A DNA stretch of 64,000 bases from NCBI RefSeq assembly GCF_030272615.1, contig NC_081411.1, positions 41,467,140 through 41,531,139 on the forward strand. Reading direction: 5' to 3'. Every line of letters starts with the position of its first letter. The stretch's first letter is position 1. Both the position numbers and the translations under genes were made by a program. The notes below the pieces were generated by a model. That model did no database searches, had not been told where the DNA came from, and was given only the letters and a program-made list of their open reading frames with translations. Below are positions 24,533-36,843 of the stretch, one piece after another. Source of the stretch: Cryptomeria japonica. Taxonomy: Eukaryota; Streptophyta; Pinopsida; Cupressales; Cupressaceae.

Positions 24533-25349
24533 TTTTCTGAAATCAAGTGAACCTGAACTTGGAGGCAAAATTTGAAAGTCATCCACTCAAGATATGAAGA
24601 TAATCAAATAAAAAATATTGTAGTACTTTGAATCTAGTTTCCAAACTACTAAACTTTTTTCAAAATTGGATAAGATTAAGGGGGTCAAATCCTTCGTGCA
24701 CGAAAAATTGACCCTGATTTTTTTTGAAAAACATAACATAGTGTCTGACCTGCGCATCAAAAAAGTCATAGTTAGATTTAGTATTTTGACAAATCCTTTG
24801 GCAGAAAGATAGTTAAGAGTGAGCACTAGAAGATGTGTATTTTTTTATAATTTTTTGTTGAGTATTTGTTTTTAATGATTTTTCCAATCGAGCACATCCT
24901 GAAAATTAGGTACATGTTCATCCGCGAAGCATAAGTTGCACAAAACAAATCGAAAATACAAAATGTTTTTTGAAATTGTAAAGAAAAAAATGAACTACAA
25001 TAATATATAATTTTTTTAAAATTTGGATAATTATATCAAAAGTTATTCAAAAAATGGTGCACCTATGTTTGTGAGAAGTATGGAGACACTGGTAAAAGAA
25101 ATTCAATAATAATATGTTATTGTTGTTCAAATTGAAAAAAAATTATATGGTTAGAAAGCTCAGAAGATGGGTGAAAATATGGTGGCAATTTTAGAAATAC
25201 CTACTCGATGAAGTGTAAACCTGATGATGACAAAGTCGATAAACCAAGTTGATAAAATAAAACACGTCAAAAATGAGAGAAATGGAGGGAAATTAAACTT
25301 CCAAACCGTAGCTTTGTCATCCAGGCCTATTTCCAAGCCTAAACAGTCA

Positions 25350-25452
25350 AAAGTGTGTACGGGGTACTTATGGTTTAAAAAGCGCGTATGGGGTACTTAT
25401 GGTGTAAGAAGCGCGTACTCGCTCTTTTTACTATAAACAGTGCGTATGCGCT
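25350..25452. promoter_or_regulatory. Subterminal GCGTAC-type motif array, left part 1
   Basis: Four copies of a near-palindromic motif lie in about 100 bases: GTGTACGGGGTACTTATGG, GCGCGTATGGGGTACTTATG, GCGCGTACTCGCT and GTGCGTATGCGCTATTG. The same motif recurs at 28155-28420 and close to the right end. By analogy with CACTA and Ac elements these could be transposase-binding sites; that role is inferred. Confidence 0.6.
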
Positions 25453-25485
25453 ATTGTATAATATGATATTGTATATATAATATGT

Positions 25486-25564
25486 GTATATATATATATA
25501 TATAATATATTAAGTATATATATACACATGTAAGTGTATTGTCTCCCCCTCTCAAACACATATA

Positions 25565-25620
<56 letters not shown>

Positions 25621-25805
25621 CCTATCCTTCTCTCTCTCCTCCCTTCTCTCCCCTTCTCCCTTCCTCCATACCCCATACCTCCCTCTCTCCCCTTATCCCT
25701 TCCTCCATACCCCATCCCTCTCTCGCTCTCACTCTCTCCCCTTCTCCCTTCCTCCATACCCCATCCCTCTTTCTCTTCTTCTCTCCCTCCCTCCCTCCAT
25801 ACCCC
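25486..25805 (+). repeat. TA run, (CT)24 microsatellite and pyrimidine minisatellite block 1
   Basis: A TA run (about 25486-25504) is followed by (CT)n at 25568-25615. Then about 190 bases of degenerate units contain CTTCCTCCATACCCCATCCC, with CCATACCC occurring five times. Open frames across it are low-complexity Ser/Leu/Pro or Arg/Glu runs and are not genes. Confidence 0.9.
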
Positions 25806-26308
25806 ACTACAACTATGTATGCACTTCTATAGAAGTAAGTGAATTTATTTCTTATCTGCAACTTCCTCTTTGATTTTTATTATGTATGCTCTCCTAAGAA
25901 AATTGACTGATGGATTTATGTGTGTATATTGAATAGAAGGAATAGGGTTTGAAATTGAACCACGGGTGTATTACCGTGACAAACAAGGAAACCTGTAGCA
26001 ATATTCTTCTCGAATGTGTTTTTAATGAGCAGAGCAGATGTGGAAAATAGTGTCAACAAAGGAACATGATGAGTCAGAGTACTTGTAATATGTTTTTAAG
26101 AAGGAAACAACTGACAGGAAGAGAAAGAGGGAGAGTAACACAGATGATGTCCTGGAGAATGATAGTGGTGGGTATGCGAGAGTTCCCATGTTACACAACG
26201 CCTGACACCTAAAGAAATTAAAGTTTGTTGTATGCATGGCAGTGGTAGTATATGATGATCATCACTTGTCAAACATCTTGGACCAGTACATACCCATGAA
26301 AGAAATCA

Positions 26309-27475
26309 AGTGTGTAATTCCTATAGTCACAATCAAGATCAGTCTTATAACCTTGCAAATTTAATAGCATCACATGTTTTAGAACTTAGGCAGTACTCTT
26401 AGGGTTAGGTCAAGCTCTTACACTTGCGTTTTAGCGAAGCCTTATTGTTTGTTTGCTTGGAGTCTCGTTGTATGATGTTCTATTCATAACTTTAAATTTA
26501 ATATATCATTTTATTAGCCCACCATATGACCCCTTAGGTGTCATTAGAGGTCGTACTGTTTCCTAAGAGGTCATATGGCGTCCTGTGACCCCTCAGGACA
26601 CCATATGACCCCTTAAGACACCATACGACCCATAACAACACCATATGGTGTCCTAAGGGGTCATAGGATGCCATATGACCCCTCGGGACACCAATGACCC
26701 ATAACAACACCATAGGGTGTTCTATGACCCCTTAGGACACTATTTGGTGTTGTTATAGGTCCTATGGTGTGCTAAGGGATAATATAGTGTCATATGACCC
26801 CTTAGGACACCCTATGACCCCTTAGATGTTGTTAGGGGTCATATTGTGTTCTAAGGGTCATATTGTGTCCTGGATTTGATATCTCTTCCTCTCCCTCCCC
26901 CCTCCTCTCTCTCTCTCTCTCCATACCCCATCCGTCTCTCTCTTTCTCTCTCCCCTTCTCCCTTCCTCCATACCCCATCCCTCTTTCTCTTCTTCTCTCC
27001 CTCCCTCTTTCTCTTCTTCTGTAATTCTTATAGTCATCATCGAGATCAGTCCTATAACCTTGTAAATTTAATAGCATCATATGTTTTATAACTTAGGCAG
27101 TACTCTTAGGGTTAGTTCAAGCTCTTACGCTTGCTTTTTAGCGAAGCCTCATTGTTTGTTCACTTGGAGTCTCTCTTATGCTGACAATGGTCTAACTTAG
27201 CTATATCAAAACTAAACTACTGAAGTTCTATTGTATGATGTTCTATTCATAACTTTAAATTTAATATATTATTTTATTAGCCCACCATATGACCCCTTAG
27301 GTGTCATTAGAGGTCATATTGTTTCCTAAGAGGTCATATGGTGTCCTGTGACCCCTTAGGACACCATATGACCCCTTAAGACATCATACGACACATAACA
27401 GTACCATATGGTGTCCTAAGGGGTCATAGAATTCCATATGATCCTTAGGACACTATTTGGTGTCGTTATAGGTCC
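26309..27475 (+). repeat. Tandem duplication of about 710 bp containing palindromic CATATGACC arrays and pyrimidine block 2
   Basis: Sequence from 26309 recurs from 27020 (shared: TAACCTTG.AAATTTAATAG, TTAGGCAGTACTCTTAGGGT, TTTTAGCGAAGCCT). Copy 2 has about 60 extra bases near 27175-27235. Both copies run into arrays (26515-26870 and 27285-27475) of CATATGACCCCTTAGGACAC and its reverse complement, alternating in both orientations and able to form cruciforms. Copy 1 ends with pyrimidine block 2 (about 26880-27016), which has the same CTTCCTCCATACCCCATCCC unit as block 1. Confidence 0.85.
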
Positions 27476-28120
27476 CTCACTCCCTCCTCTTCTCTCCCTC
27501 TCCCCCTCCCTCTACTTCTCTACCTCTCTCCCTCTCTCTCTCCCCCCTCCCTCCCCCTCTCTCTCTCCCCCCTCCCTCCGCCTCTCTCTCTCCCTTCCTC
27601 CATGCCCCTTCTTCTCTCCGATCCTCCCCCTCTTCTCTCCCTCTCTACCTCCCTCTACCTCTCTCCCTTTCTCTACCTTCCCTCCCCCTCTCTCTCTCTC
27701 CCTCTGTCTCCCTCTCTCTCTCCCCCTCTCCCTCCTTCCCTCCTCCTCTCTCCCTCCACCCTACTCTCCCTCTCCCTTCCTCCATACCCCTTCTTCTCTC
27801 CCACCCTCTTCTCTCCCTCTCTCCCTCCTTCCCTCTCTCCCTCTCTCTCCCTCTCCCTCCTTCCCTCTCTCTCTCTCTCTTCCTCTCCCTCCTCCCCTCT
27901 ATCTATCTCTCCCTCCTTCCCTCTCTCTCTCTTCCTCCCGCTCCCCCTCCTCCCCCTCCCCCTCTCCTCTCCCTCCCTCCCCCCTATTCTCCCTCTCCCT
28001 TCCTCCATACCCCCCCTTCTCTCCCACTGTCCCCCCTCTTATCTCCCTCTCTCCCTTCCTCCTTCCCTTCCACCCCCCCTCTCCCCTACTCCCCCCCCCC
28101 TCTCTCTCTCTCTCTCACCC
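27474..28120 (+). repeat. Polypyrimidine block 3 (about 650 bp)
   Basis: The plus strand is almost pure C and T, built from CTCTCTCC and CCCTCC runs with occasional TTCCTCCATACCCC units that link it to blocks 1 and 2. The long Pro/Ser/Leu and Arg/Glu/Gly open frames are composition artefacts. Such tracts can form triplex structures. Confidence 0.9.
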
Positions 28121-28154
28121 CTCCCTCCCTTTTCATTCACATTTTTTCTACTAT

Positions 28155-28425
28155 CAATAGCGCGTACGAGGTACTGAAACTATTAGTTCACTTCCTTGCC
28201 ATAAATTTTTAAGGCGTAGGAGTGCATACGTGGTACTTATTACTTGTAAGCATGTACGGGATATTGAGCCCATTATTTGCTACCCTTCTATAACATTTTT
28301 TAGGCTTAGGAGCGCATATGCGCTAATTATTAGTACAAAATGGGAAAAAAAATACCGTTGGGCTTGCCAACATTTTATGGACTAACAGCGTGTTTGTGGT
28401 TATTAATGTAGCACGTACGCGGCAC
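28155..28425. promoter_or_regulatory. GCGTAC-type motif array, left part 2, upstream of the transposase
   Basis: Motif copies include GCGCGTACGAGGTACT, GTGCATACGTGGTACTTATT, GCATGTACGGGATATT, GCGCATATGCGCTAATT and GCACGTACGCGGCACAT. They lie 280-550 bases upstream of the transposase start, so they could serve both in transposition and as an operator-like promoter element. No TATA box was chosen. Confidence 0.55.
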
Positions 28426-28701
28426 ATAGACATAGTTTTATTTGCCCAAGGCCCCATTGGAATTGTGTCTGCACTTCTATCATTGTTTTATACATAGAAT
28501 TAAGTGAATTTTTTGTTTTTGCATGATTTCAAATGATTGAATTGTTGTTCTTATTAGTTTTGTCAAAAGTATTGTGATTGTTTAATAGTTTGATTCCAAA
28601 AAATAGTGATAAGATGCATATTTATGGTTATTTGGTTGTTTATGAACTTTTGTTTACATATATATGTAATATGATTCTATTTAGGACAACCGATATCAAC
28701 C

Positions 28702-31609
28702 ATGGGAAAGAACAAGCGAGGAACGATGGAACAATGAGAGGTTGAAAAGGAAAGACAAAGGCAGCGTATGAAGAAATTGTGTGACATAAGAACAATGGGA
28801 GAAGAAGGTATGTCATCCTCAACATCTCAATTCAATTTACCAAATGAACATAATGCACCTAATGCAATTGAAGAAGAGACATTTGATTTACCGTATGAAC
28901 CTAATGAAATTGAAGAAGATACTACATTGAATAATCAATTAAATGATGAACATACACCTTCTCTATTTGATGAATTAAATGTACATAATGCTCTGATGTT
29001 AACACCTCCTAGAATCATTCGTAGGAAACCAAAGTATCTAATTGATATTGATAAGAATATATTGAAGCCAATGCCCAATAAAATGAATGAACAAACTTGT
29101 AGGAGAATGGTTAAAAGAATATGGCAAAACTATTTTGAAAACTTAAATCAAACCGCAAGATGTCAATTAATTGTTCAAATGATTAAAAATTTAAATTTTA
29201 GAGAGACAATGAAAATTCTAAGCCTAAGATCATCTGAAAGTAGCAACGAAAGAACTATTGTGAGAAATCTATTTGATGCATATCAAGCTATTGGTTCAAA
29301 ATCGCGTACTAAAGATTCTAATGCTACTCGATATGTCATTACATCAACCATAATGAGAAAGAAAATAGAAAAAGATCGTTTGATAAACAAAACAAGTAAG
29401 TCATTAAACGTTAGTAGAACAACATTAAAGAGGTGGCAAAAAATAGAGGAACCTAAAAATAATTCTCTTTGGGCATTCTCGGGTAGACTACCACGCAAAG
29501 ACAAGGTTGTTGTTGATGCACTAAGAACATTAATTGAAAATTTTTGGCATGACAACACAAGAGTTTTGCCCAACCAAAGAGATGTTTTTAGAAGGCAAAT
29601 TGGGTCTATAAATCATGAGCCACATGCCAAACACTATTTGGATACGACTCAAACTAAATTTTATGAAAGATTCCTTCAAAAGTTTCCTCAAATAAGAATT
29701 TCTCAAAGATTTTTTGAAATGGCAAAACCTTTTTATATTAAGATTAATCATGTACGCACCACGTGTTGTTGTAGGATGCATATTGAATTTTCCATGCACT
29801 ATAATATTTTTCATCATATTTGTTCTACTTTGCACACTAACGATGTTTTGTAGGAATGTAATATACAAGCACCTCCTAAGTCGGTAAGATAATTTATTTC
29901 AAGTGTGCTATGTAATAGACATGATGGTTGCATTTATTATAAGATGCCTTGTTTGGAAAGTTCTTCTGCTATATGTGGTGGTTTGCAACGTTTGCCAAGA
30001 TGCGTACATTTGGAGAGCACACGTGAAATCGGTACGAATCTAGTTTCTTTCGGAAAATACAAGACAGTCACATATGGAGTTAAAGATGGAAAAGATTTGA
30101 AGAGATGTGAGCTAGTGAAAAATGATATATGTGTAGCTCAATTTATGAAAATGTTTCAAGAGAAACTAGTTTATGAGTACATAATGCATACACATAGAGC
30201 TCGATGGTTAGATGAGCAATTCAAGTTATGTAAGGACACATTTCCTCTTGGCACCATTGTTTCTATCGTTGATTTCGCTGAAAATTATACACTACAACTT
30301 CAAAATGAAGTGCAATCTATGTATTATCACTCTACACAAGTTTCTATTTTTGTACACATAGCATTCGTGCATGCAGATGATAGCGCAGAGGAGGATAGAA
30401 ATTTTGTAAGAGAGTATCATTTCTACATAAGTGATGATCATACTCATTCATCAGAGTTTGTACAAGGATGCTTTAAAGTTTTCTATGATAGTTTAAGGGA
30501 AAGGAACATACGATACAACCGACACTTAATATGGTCAGATAATTGCACCGCACAATTCAAGAATGCAAGGATGTTTTATTGGTTGACAAGGATGCATATA
30601 AAAGGCGGTGTACCACATTTTTGGAATTTCACTGAGGTTGGACATGGTAAGGGAGAGAATGATGGTGCAGGAGCATGTGTGAAAAGATCCCTAGCTAGAG
30701 AAGAATTGAAGTATGAAGGTGGAGCTGAGTTGATAGATGCAGAAACAATTGTGCGATGGTGTAAGTCTACGATGGGTCCAGGTAATCTAGGTACATCAAT
30801 GGTTCGTAGATATTTTTGGTTGATCACTGAATCTAACATTGAAAACTATCTAGATTGTTGTACAGTTGCAGGATCGAGTGACATGCACTCATTTATGAGT
30901 TCAAATTCAAGTTCACTGATAATTTATATAAGACAGATGGTATGTTTTTTCTCTTCATGCATGTATTGTTTGTGGGAAGAATGTGAATCACAAGAGTGGG
31001 TTGACAAATGGTCTTGTAGACCGTTGGTTCCCATTGATTCATATCAAATTTCCAAAGCGCTACAATTGAGCCAGATGGAGACATCAGTGGATTTGACCAT
31101 GTATCTGACCTAATGGATTCAGGTGATTTTTTGAGTTAATTTTTTTGCAAGTATTCTTTTTGGTTCATTTTGTTGTACATCATACTTTATTTTTGGTATT
31201 AATTAACACTTTATAAAATCTAGGTCTTGTGTATGCAGTTGTTGCAGAAGAGAACAATGAAGAAGGAACAAATTACTATTTGTGTCATTGTGTTGAGCCA
31301 AAAAGAAAATTGACAACCACAATCATTGATGGAGAGGGTATTGAGTACCCAATAGGGTCTGTTGTCGTGACAGGAACATGGCTTCAAAGATACCCTATCA
31401 AGAATTCTGATGTTTGGTTGTTCGAGGTCTTTGAAACACACAGACATATTCTTCATTTCTCTAACCTTGTTGTTGCAACAAATATTCATTTGATGAAGTA
31501 TCGTGGTAGACCTCATAACAAAATTTTATGGAAAGTCCGTGAATCTGACCACGAGGCAATACTTGACACAATACAGGTTAGAGTTGATCCTGAAGGCTCA
31601 TTTGATTGA
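28702..31609 (+). pseudogene. Sola-like DDD transposase gene of the giant transposon (decayed)
   Basis: The ATG at 28702 begins MGKNKRGTMEQ, then a basic N-terminus. An HTH-like segment (KTSKSLNVSRTTLKRW) lies near 29395-29445. Cysteine clusters (CCCRMH near 29770; C.....C......C near 29950-30005) precede the core. Candidate catalytic aspartates are in VDFAENY (30271), WSDNCTAQFKN (30538) and GHGKGENDGAG (30661). A GT..AG intron is likely at 31123-31223, after which a domain starting GLVYAVVAEEN ends at 31609, giving about 930 codons. Three in-frame stops (TGA 28735, TAG 29851, TAA 29890) and one frame change between about 31020 and 31090 make it a pseudogene; the DDD residues survive. The order DFAENY / SD.C..QFK / HGKG..DG recalls Sola transposases, from memory. 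Confidence 0.75.
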
Positions 31610-31675
31610 TTCTATGGTTCAGAGTAGAATGATTTTGAGAATTTTGTATAAATCGTCGACAAATTGTTCTATATT

Positions 31676-32010
31676 CATTTTTTGTATATATAAATGCCCA
31701 TTAGCTGATTTTTACATGTTTAGGGGCATAATTTTGTATATTTAAATGACAATGAGCTGATTTGTACATATGGACATGCCAAATTTTGTATATTAAAATG
31801 GCGACAAGCTGAAACGCACATATTGTAATGCCAAAGTTTGTATAAAAGCCCATGAGATGATTTGTATATTAAAATGGCAATGAGCTGAATCGCACATATT
31901 GTAATGCCAAATTTTGTATAAAAGCCCATGAGATGATTTTTAAGACATTTTTTTGTATAATCAAGTAGACAAGAGCTGATTTGACCATATTTAGAGGCAA
32001 ATTTTTGAAT
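31676..32010 (+). repeat. Degenerate tandem repeat downstream of the transposase
   Basis: Units of roughly 40 bases (sometimes about 80) carry TTTTGTATAT.AAATG.C followed by GAGCTGATTTGTACAT. About seven units can be followed. The best pair, with AAAGCCCATGAGATGATTT, lies at about 31845 and 31922. Confidence 0.8.
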
Positions 32011-32250
32011 AATATGTGACAATATTTTGTGGCTATTTTGTGTGTCAATGTTTTGTGACTATGTTTTGAGTATATGTGATGTGTCCCTAGTCAATCACGA
32101 GCATTCTTAATTCTTGTATAATCATGGAGAATTATTTGAGTCATTATCGAGTCATAGGGGTCATACATTGAGACTAAATACAATTTGAGCAAAAATTGTC
32201 ATTGTTGTCAAAAATATTGTCAAGCAACTTCTACATTGCATTGGTAGGGT

Positions 32251-35200
32251 ATGACTCTCGACGTTCTAGCACTTTGGGATGCACCAGAGGGGTATGCCTA
32301 GCGTAAAACTGCCCACCCAGACGTGCTCGTGACGTCAGTTTGCGTGCACGATGAACCAAATCAATTCTAGTCAATCTTACAACTTTGCATTGCATGCAAC
32401 TGACGATTTTTGCAGCAGGCAAAAAAATACTACCAATTGAAAATGGCTCAGAGTCATCAAAACCGAGATAGGCCATTGTAGAGGAGCCTTACACAACCCC
32501 ACAGGTTCAAACAGATCGACCATATGTGTCCTGGATTCGAAGAAATAATCCGTCAAATTTTGACAATTTTTTGGACTCAGGACACTTGAGAGATCGCTTT
32601 GGTACGGTATGACTCTCGATGTTCCGACGCTTTGGAATGCATGAGAGGGGCATGCCTAGCATAAAAATGCCCACCAAGACGCGCTCGCGATGCCAGTTTG
32701 TGCACGTGACGAACCGAATCAATTCTAGCCAATCTTGCAACTTTGCATTGCATGCAACTGATGGTTTTTGTAGTAGGCGAAAAAATGCTACCAATTGAAA
32801 ATGCCTCCGAGTCGTCAAAAACTGAGATAGGCCATTGTAGAGGAGCTTCACGCGACCCCACGAGTTCAAACAGATCGACCATATATGTCTTGGATTTGAA
32901 GCAACAGTCCGTCAAATTTTGACAATTTTTTAGACTCATGACACTTGAGAGATCGCCCTGGTACAGTATGACTCTTGACGTTTAGGTGCTTTGCGATGCA
33001 CGAGAGGGGCATGCATAGCATAAACTTACCCACCCAGATGCGCTTGCGACATCGGTTTGTGCACACAACACAACGAACCGAATCAATTCTAGCCAATCTT
33101 GCAACTTTGCATTGCATGCAACTGACGGTTTTTGCAGCAGGCGAAAAAATGCTACCAATTGAAAATGGCTCTGAGTCATCAAAAACCGAGATAGGACATT
33201 GTAGAGGATCCTCACGTGACCCTAAGGGTTCAAACAAATTGACCATATGTGTCCTGGATTTGAAGAAACAATCCGTTACATTTTGACAATTTTTTGGACT
33301 CATGACACTTGAGACATTGCCCCGGTACGGTATGACTCTCAACATTTCGACGCTTTGGGATGCATGATAGGGGCATGTCTAGCGTAAACTTGCCCACCCA
33401 AACACGCTCATGACCTCGACTTGTGCACATGACGAACTGAATCAATTCTAGCCAATCTTGCAACTTTGCATTGCATGCAATTGATGGTTTTTACAGCAGA
33501 CAAAAAAATACTACCAATTGAAAATGGCTCTGAGTCGTCAAAAACCGACATAGGCCATTGTAGAGGAGCCTTACATGACCCCACGGGTTCAAATGGATTG
33601 GCCATATGTGTCCTATATTTCAAGAAATAGTCCGTCAAATTTTTACAATTTTTTGGACTCATGGCACTTGAGAGATCGCCTTGGTACGGTATGACTCTCA
33701 ACGTTCCAGTGCTTTGCGATATATGAGAGAGGAATTCCTAGCATAAACCTACCCACATAGATGTGCTCACGACATCGGTTTGTGCACACGACAAACTAAA
33801 TCAATTCTAGCCAATCTTGCAACTTTGCATTTCATGCAACTGACGATTTTTGCAGCAGGCGAAAATATGCTACCAATTGAAAATGGCTCCGAGTCATCAA
33901 AAATTGAGATAGGCCATTGTAGAGGAGCTTCATGCAACCCCACGAGTTCAAACGGATCGACCATATGTATCCTGGATTTAAATAAATTGTCCATCAAATT
34001 TTGAAATTTGTTTGGACTCATGACACTTGAGAGATCGCCTCGGTACGGTAGGACTCTCGACGTTCCGATGCTTTGGGATGCACGACAGGGGCATGCCTAT
34101 CGTAAACCTACCCACCCAGACGTGCTCATGATATCGGTTTGTGCACATGATGAACCGAATCAATTCTAGCCAATCATGCAACTTTGCATTGCATACAACT
34201 AACAGTTTTTGCAACAGGCAAAAAAATGCTACCAATTGAAAATGTCTCCGAGATGTCAAAAACCGAGATAGGGTATTGGACAGAATCCTCACGCAATCCC
34301 ATGGGTTCAAACAGATTGACCATATGTGTCATAGATTTCAAGAAACAGTCTGTCAAATTTTGACAATTGTTTGGACTCATGGCACTTGAGAGATTGCCCT
34401 GGTACGGTATGGATCTCGACGTTCTGATGCTTTGGGATGCATGATAGGGGCATGATTAGCGTAAATCTGCCAACCCGGACGTGCTCATGACGTCGGTTTA
34501 TGCATACGATGAACCAAATCAATTCTAGCCAATCTTGCAACTTTGCATTGCACGCAACTGACGATTTTTGCAACAGGCGAAAAAATGCTACCAATTGAAA
34601 ATGGCTTCGAGTTATCAAAAATCGAGATAGGTCATTGTAGAGGAGCCTCATGTGACCCCATGAGTTCAAACGGATCGACCATATGTGTCCTGCATTTCAA
34701 GAAACAGTTCGTCAAATTTTTGGACTCAGGGCACTTAAGAGATCACCCCGATACGGTATGACTCTCGACATTCCAGCGCTTTGGGATGCATGACAGGGGC
34801 ATGCCTAGCATAAACCTGCCCACCCGGACGCACTCATGATGTCGGTTTGTGCACACGACGAACCGAATCAATTCTAGCCAATCTTGCAACTTTGCATTGC
34901 ATGCAACTGACGGTTTTTCCAGTAGGCGAAAAAATGCTACCAATTGAAAATGGCTCTGAGTCATCAAAAACTGAGATAGGCTATTGTAGAGAAGCCTCAC
35001 GCAACCCCACAGGTTCAAACAGATTGATCATATGTATCCAGGATGTGAAGAAACAGTCCGTCAAATTTTGACATTTTTTTGGACTCATGGCACTTGAGAG
35101 ATCGCCCCGGTACGGTATGACTCGACGTTTTAGCACTTTGGGATGCACAACAAGGGCATTCCTAGTGTAAACCTTCCCACCTGAACGCACTCGTGACGTT

Positions 35201-36298
35201 GGTTTGTGTACACGATGAACCAAATCAATTCTACCCAATCTTGCAACTTTGCATTGCATGCAACTGACAGTTTTTGTAGCAGGCGAAAAATGCTACCAAT
35301 TGAAAATGGCTCCAAGTCGTCAAAAACTGAGATAGGCCATTGTAGAGGAGTCTCACACAACCCCACGGGTTCAAACAAATCGACCATCTGTGTCCTGGAT
35401 TTCAAGAAACAGTCCATCAAATTTTGACAATTTTTTGGACTCAGCGCATTTGAGAGATCACCCCCAGTACGGTATGACTCTCGATGTTCCGACACTTTGG
35501 GATGCACAATAGGGGCATGCCTAGTGTAAACCTGCCCACCCGAACGCGCTCATCATGTCGGTTTGTGCACACGACGAACCGAATCAATTCTAGCCAATCT
35601 TGCAACTTTGGATTGCATGCAACTGATGATTTTTGCAGCAAACAAAAAAATGCTACCAATTGAAAATGGCTCCGAGTCGTCAAAAACCAAGATAGGCCAT
35701 TGTAAAGGAGCCTCACGCGACCCCACGGGTTAAAACAGATCAACCATATGTGTCCTGGATTTGAAGAAATAGTCCGTCAAATTTTGACAATTTTTGGACT
35801 CACGACACTTGAGAGATCACCCCAGTATGGTATGACTCTCGACGTTCCAGCGCTTTGGGATGCACAACAGGGGCATGCCTAGCATAAACCTGCCCACCCA
35901 GACATTCTCGTGATGTCGGTTTGTGCACATGATGAACTGAATCAATTCTAGCCAATCTTGCAACTTTGCATTGCATGCAACTGATGGTTTTTGCAGCAGG
36001 CAAAAAAATGCTACCAATTGAAAATGGCTCTGAGTCGTCAAAAACCGAGATAGGCCATTGTAGCGGAGCCTCACACGACCCCACAAGTTCAAATGGACCA
36101 ACCATATGTGTCTTGGATTTTAAGAAACAGTTCATCAAATTTTGACAATTTTTTGGACTCGGGGCACTTGAGAGGTCGCACCGGTATGGTATGACTCTCG
36201 ACGTTTCAGCGGTTTGGGATGCACGATAGGGGCATGCCTAGTGTAAACTTGCCCACCCGAATGCACTCGTGACGTCAGTTTATGTACACGAACAAAAT
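32251..36298 (+). repeat. Satellite array, about 359-bp unit, 11.3 copies
   Basis: The landmark ATGACTCTCGACGTTC begins units at 32251, 32609, 32968, 33332, 33691, 34050, 34409, 34758, 35117, 35474, 35832 and 36191, so spacing is 349-364 and mostly 358-359. Each unit contains GAATCAATTCTAGCCAATC, TTGCAACTTTGCATTGCATG, ATGCTACCAATTGAAAATGG and GATAGGCCATTGTAGAGGAG. The last unit stops after about 105 bases. Copies differ from one another by scattered transitions. Minus-strand open frames of 80-160 codons recur in the units but shift frame from unit to unit because 359 is not a multiple of three. Confidence 0.95.
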
Positions 36299-36843
36299 TT
36301 GACCATTGGGAGCGCGAGGGTGCTCTCGTACCAAGCACATATTGTTGTTTATATTCATATTGTTGATTTTTGTTATTTATATTCATATTGTGGATTACAT
36401 ATACAAATATTCATTTAAATTTATAAAAGGGCAGCCACCAAATACAAAGAATACAAAATAATGAACTGAATACAAGGAGTTTTGTAGGGTTAATTAAACA
36501 TTTTAGAAATTTTATCAAATCATATTCCACGATTGCAATGTTTTATATCATATATTTTTGTTGTTTATATTCATATTGTTGATTACATAGGCAAATGATC
36601 AATTAAATTTATAAAAGGACAACCACAAAATACAACAAATACAAAATAATGAACTCAGTACACATTTATTGGATCGAATAACGATATTTATATATATAAA
36701 AAAAGGCATGTCTGTCAAGTCAATACAAGTATTACAAAAATGTGGCATATGCCATGTCCAAATCGATATACAATAAAAATATAGAATATATCTACATGTA
36801 TTGGTCATTCTATGACCAAAACTAACACTATATGATCCTAAAC
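36299..36843. repeat. AT-rich spacer with a direct duplication
   Basis: Two copies of about 120 bp (about 36343-36475 and 36556-36665) share TTTATATTCATATTGTTGAT, AATTTATAAAAGG and AATACAAAATAATGAACT. It separates the satellite from the 3' end of the minus-strand gene. Confidence 0.7.

Noticed and set aside
27438-28177. Open frames of 190-240 codons rich in Pro/Ser/Leu, and Arg/Glu/Gly on the other strand
   Set aside because: They are the translation of a nearly pure pyrimidine tract. Lack of stops follows from base composition.
32231-36138. Many 80-160 codon minus-strand open frames with similar proteins
   Set aside because: They repeat with the 359-bp satellite unit and shift frame between units. 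They are by-products of the tandem array, not a gene family.
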